Positions 19,498 to 20,277 of a DNA stretch of 20,277 nt are shown here, piece by piece (positions within the stretch are counted from its first letter, which is position 1; every line of letters starts with the position of its first letter). A program made the translations under genes and the position numbers. This DNA is from Phanerochaete sordida (lineage: Eukaryota; Basidiomycota; Agaricomycetes; Polyporales; Phanerochaetaceae). The notes below the pieces were generated by a model, which was not told where the DNA came from, did not search any database, and saw only the letters and a program-made list of their open reading frames with translations. The stretch covers positions 1 through 20,277 of the forward strand of contig BPQB01000177.1 of the NCBI GenBank assembly GCA_019973155.2. Direction: 5' to 3'.

Positions 19498-20277
19498 ATG
19501 ACGGGCATGGAGAGCTTTCGGAGGCTTGTGCCCTCTTGCGAGGGCAAACCTGCCAAGGAACTGACCCGGGCTCTCTATCAAGCTTCACTTGGACGTCCAC
19601 CCCTGCAGGGGAACTCTGAGTTTTCCAAAATGTGGCTCAACCTAGCCCTGGGAATCTACGCTGTGAGTCAGTTGCGTATTCATCCGTTGTAGCAGAGCTA
19701 AACAATCCGAGTCAGCATATACACGACATGCCCGAAACCGACTTTCCAAGTTGGGTCAATAATTTCATCCCCAACGTCACTAGCGAACTCGACGGGAGAG
19801 TGTCCCCTGGGTTCCTCCTTGAAACAGTTGAGGCGCACGAGATCGACGACTTGCAAGCACCACTAGAGTGGCTCGACCTGGCTCCCTTCCGAGACATACA
19901 GGCAAAGTATCGCGCGGTATGTAGCATTCGCCGTCATCTGTATTCATGCTGACTCTGTTTATGTGTGTGAAAAGAGTGAAATGGCAGCTGTAGCCCAGGC
20001 CGATACGAAGGTCGATTCCAGCGTGCAAAATCATCCAGAACAGCCGTCTGCGGTACACATGCTTTGTATACCTTTTACGCCGTCTCTGACTCAGAAAAGG
20101 GCACTACGACGAGCAACGCGTCTTCCGACTCGGGCGAGGGTGGAAACGGCGAGACCCAGAAAGGCTCACCCGTTGGGGACGAGGGCGGGCCACCGGTGCG
20201 CATTCACTGGCTGGTCCCTTCTCCCCGTCATTGCTGACGCGGCCCAGGACACTCAGATGGACGACGAATCTTCTAAT
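19498..20277 (+). CDS. Unknown protein gene, five exons, runs off right edge
   Basis: I do not recognise the family. The start is ATG at 19498 with A at -3 (MTGMESFRRLVPSCEGKPAK). Exons are 19498-19662, 19716-19916, 19975-20052, 20100-20195 and 20248-20277 (open). Introns are 53, 58, 47 and 52 nt, all phase 0, with GTGAGT, GTATGT, GTACAC and GTGCGC donors and CTGAC or CTAAAC branch-like sites. Introns 2 and 3 end in AAAAG rather than CAG/TAG. The visible 190 residues have a folded-looking N-terminal 120 (WLNLALGIYAHIHDMP, DFPSWVNNFIPNVTSELDGR, EIDDLQAPLEWLDLAPF). A disordered, Gly/Ser/Glu-rich stretch follows (SNASSDSGEGGNGETQKGSP, TQMDDESSN). Splitting the sequence this way gives one consistent frame with no stop. 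The function is unknown. Confidence 0.65.

Noticed and set aside
1..20277. CRISPR array or prokaryotic defence locus
   Set aside because: There are no regularly spaced direct repeats with unique spacers, and all recognisable genes are spliced eukaryotic genes.

Overview
The window looks like Basidiomycota (Agaricomycetes) genomic DNA. Its genes are cut by many short introns of about 46-80 nt with GT-AG ends and CTRAC/CTGAC-like branch points. It also holds a relic of a Plavaka-type transposase, a family typical of mushroom-forming fungi, and a JmjC protein of the kind common in these fungi. There are no bacterial operons, Shine-Dalgarno sites, CRISPR arrays or recognisable tRNA/rRNA genes. 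No uninterrupted reading frame covers any of the main genes, so they were found by splicing frames by hand.

Left part (1-1500). A minus-strand gene of unknown function runs off the left edge; its first two exons are at 420-351 and 271-15. Next to it on the plus strand is a broken Plavaka-type transposase fragment (about 525-1492) with four in-frame stops and one frameshift. It still has two recognisable introns.

1500-6800 is a gene-poor tract. It holds three copies of an old dispersed repeat (R1 plus, R2 minus, R3 plus) and no gene I can support. Two further copies (R4 minus, R5 plus) lie near 17.7 and 18.4 kb.

6802-9160 (minus) is the best gene in the window. It has eight exons that join without a stop or frame break into a predicted 658-residue JmjC-domain protein. 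The H-x-D...H iron site is complete, and a cysteine-rich zinc-binding region follows it.

9640-11780 is a strongly GC-rich, C/T-rich block with many overlapping open frames and no recognisable domain. At 11990-12497 there is a weak leucine-rich minus-strand fragment. At 12561-13583 (minus) lies a truncated, intron-containing copy of an ARB1/ABCF2-type ABC-F ATPase with one in-frame stop.

13600-18800 is non-genic and rich in repeats. It holds a GC-rich hairpin near 14.19 kb, a pair of long inverted repeats (16506-16610 and 17501-17604) and, between them, a 484-bp element. That element has 26-bp terminal inverted repeats, AAG on both flanks and internal repeats built on TCCGGACG.

19498-20277 (plus) is the start of a five-exon gene of unknown function that runs off the right edge.

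Overall this is one apparently intact chromatin-type gene, plus the ends of two unknown genes, in a repeat-laden stretch of degraded transposon and duplicated-gene debris. Nothing indicates that the genes act in a common pathway.
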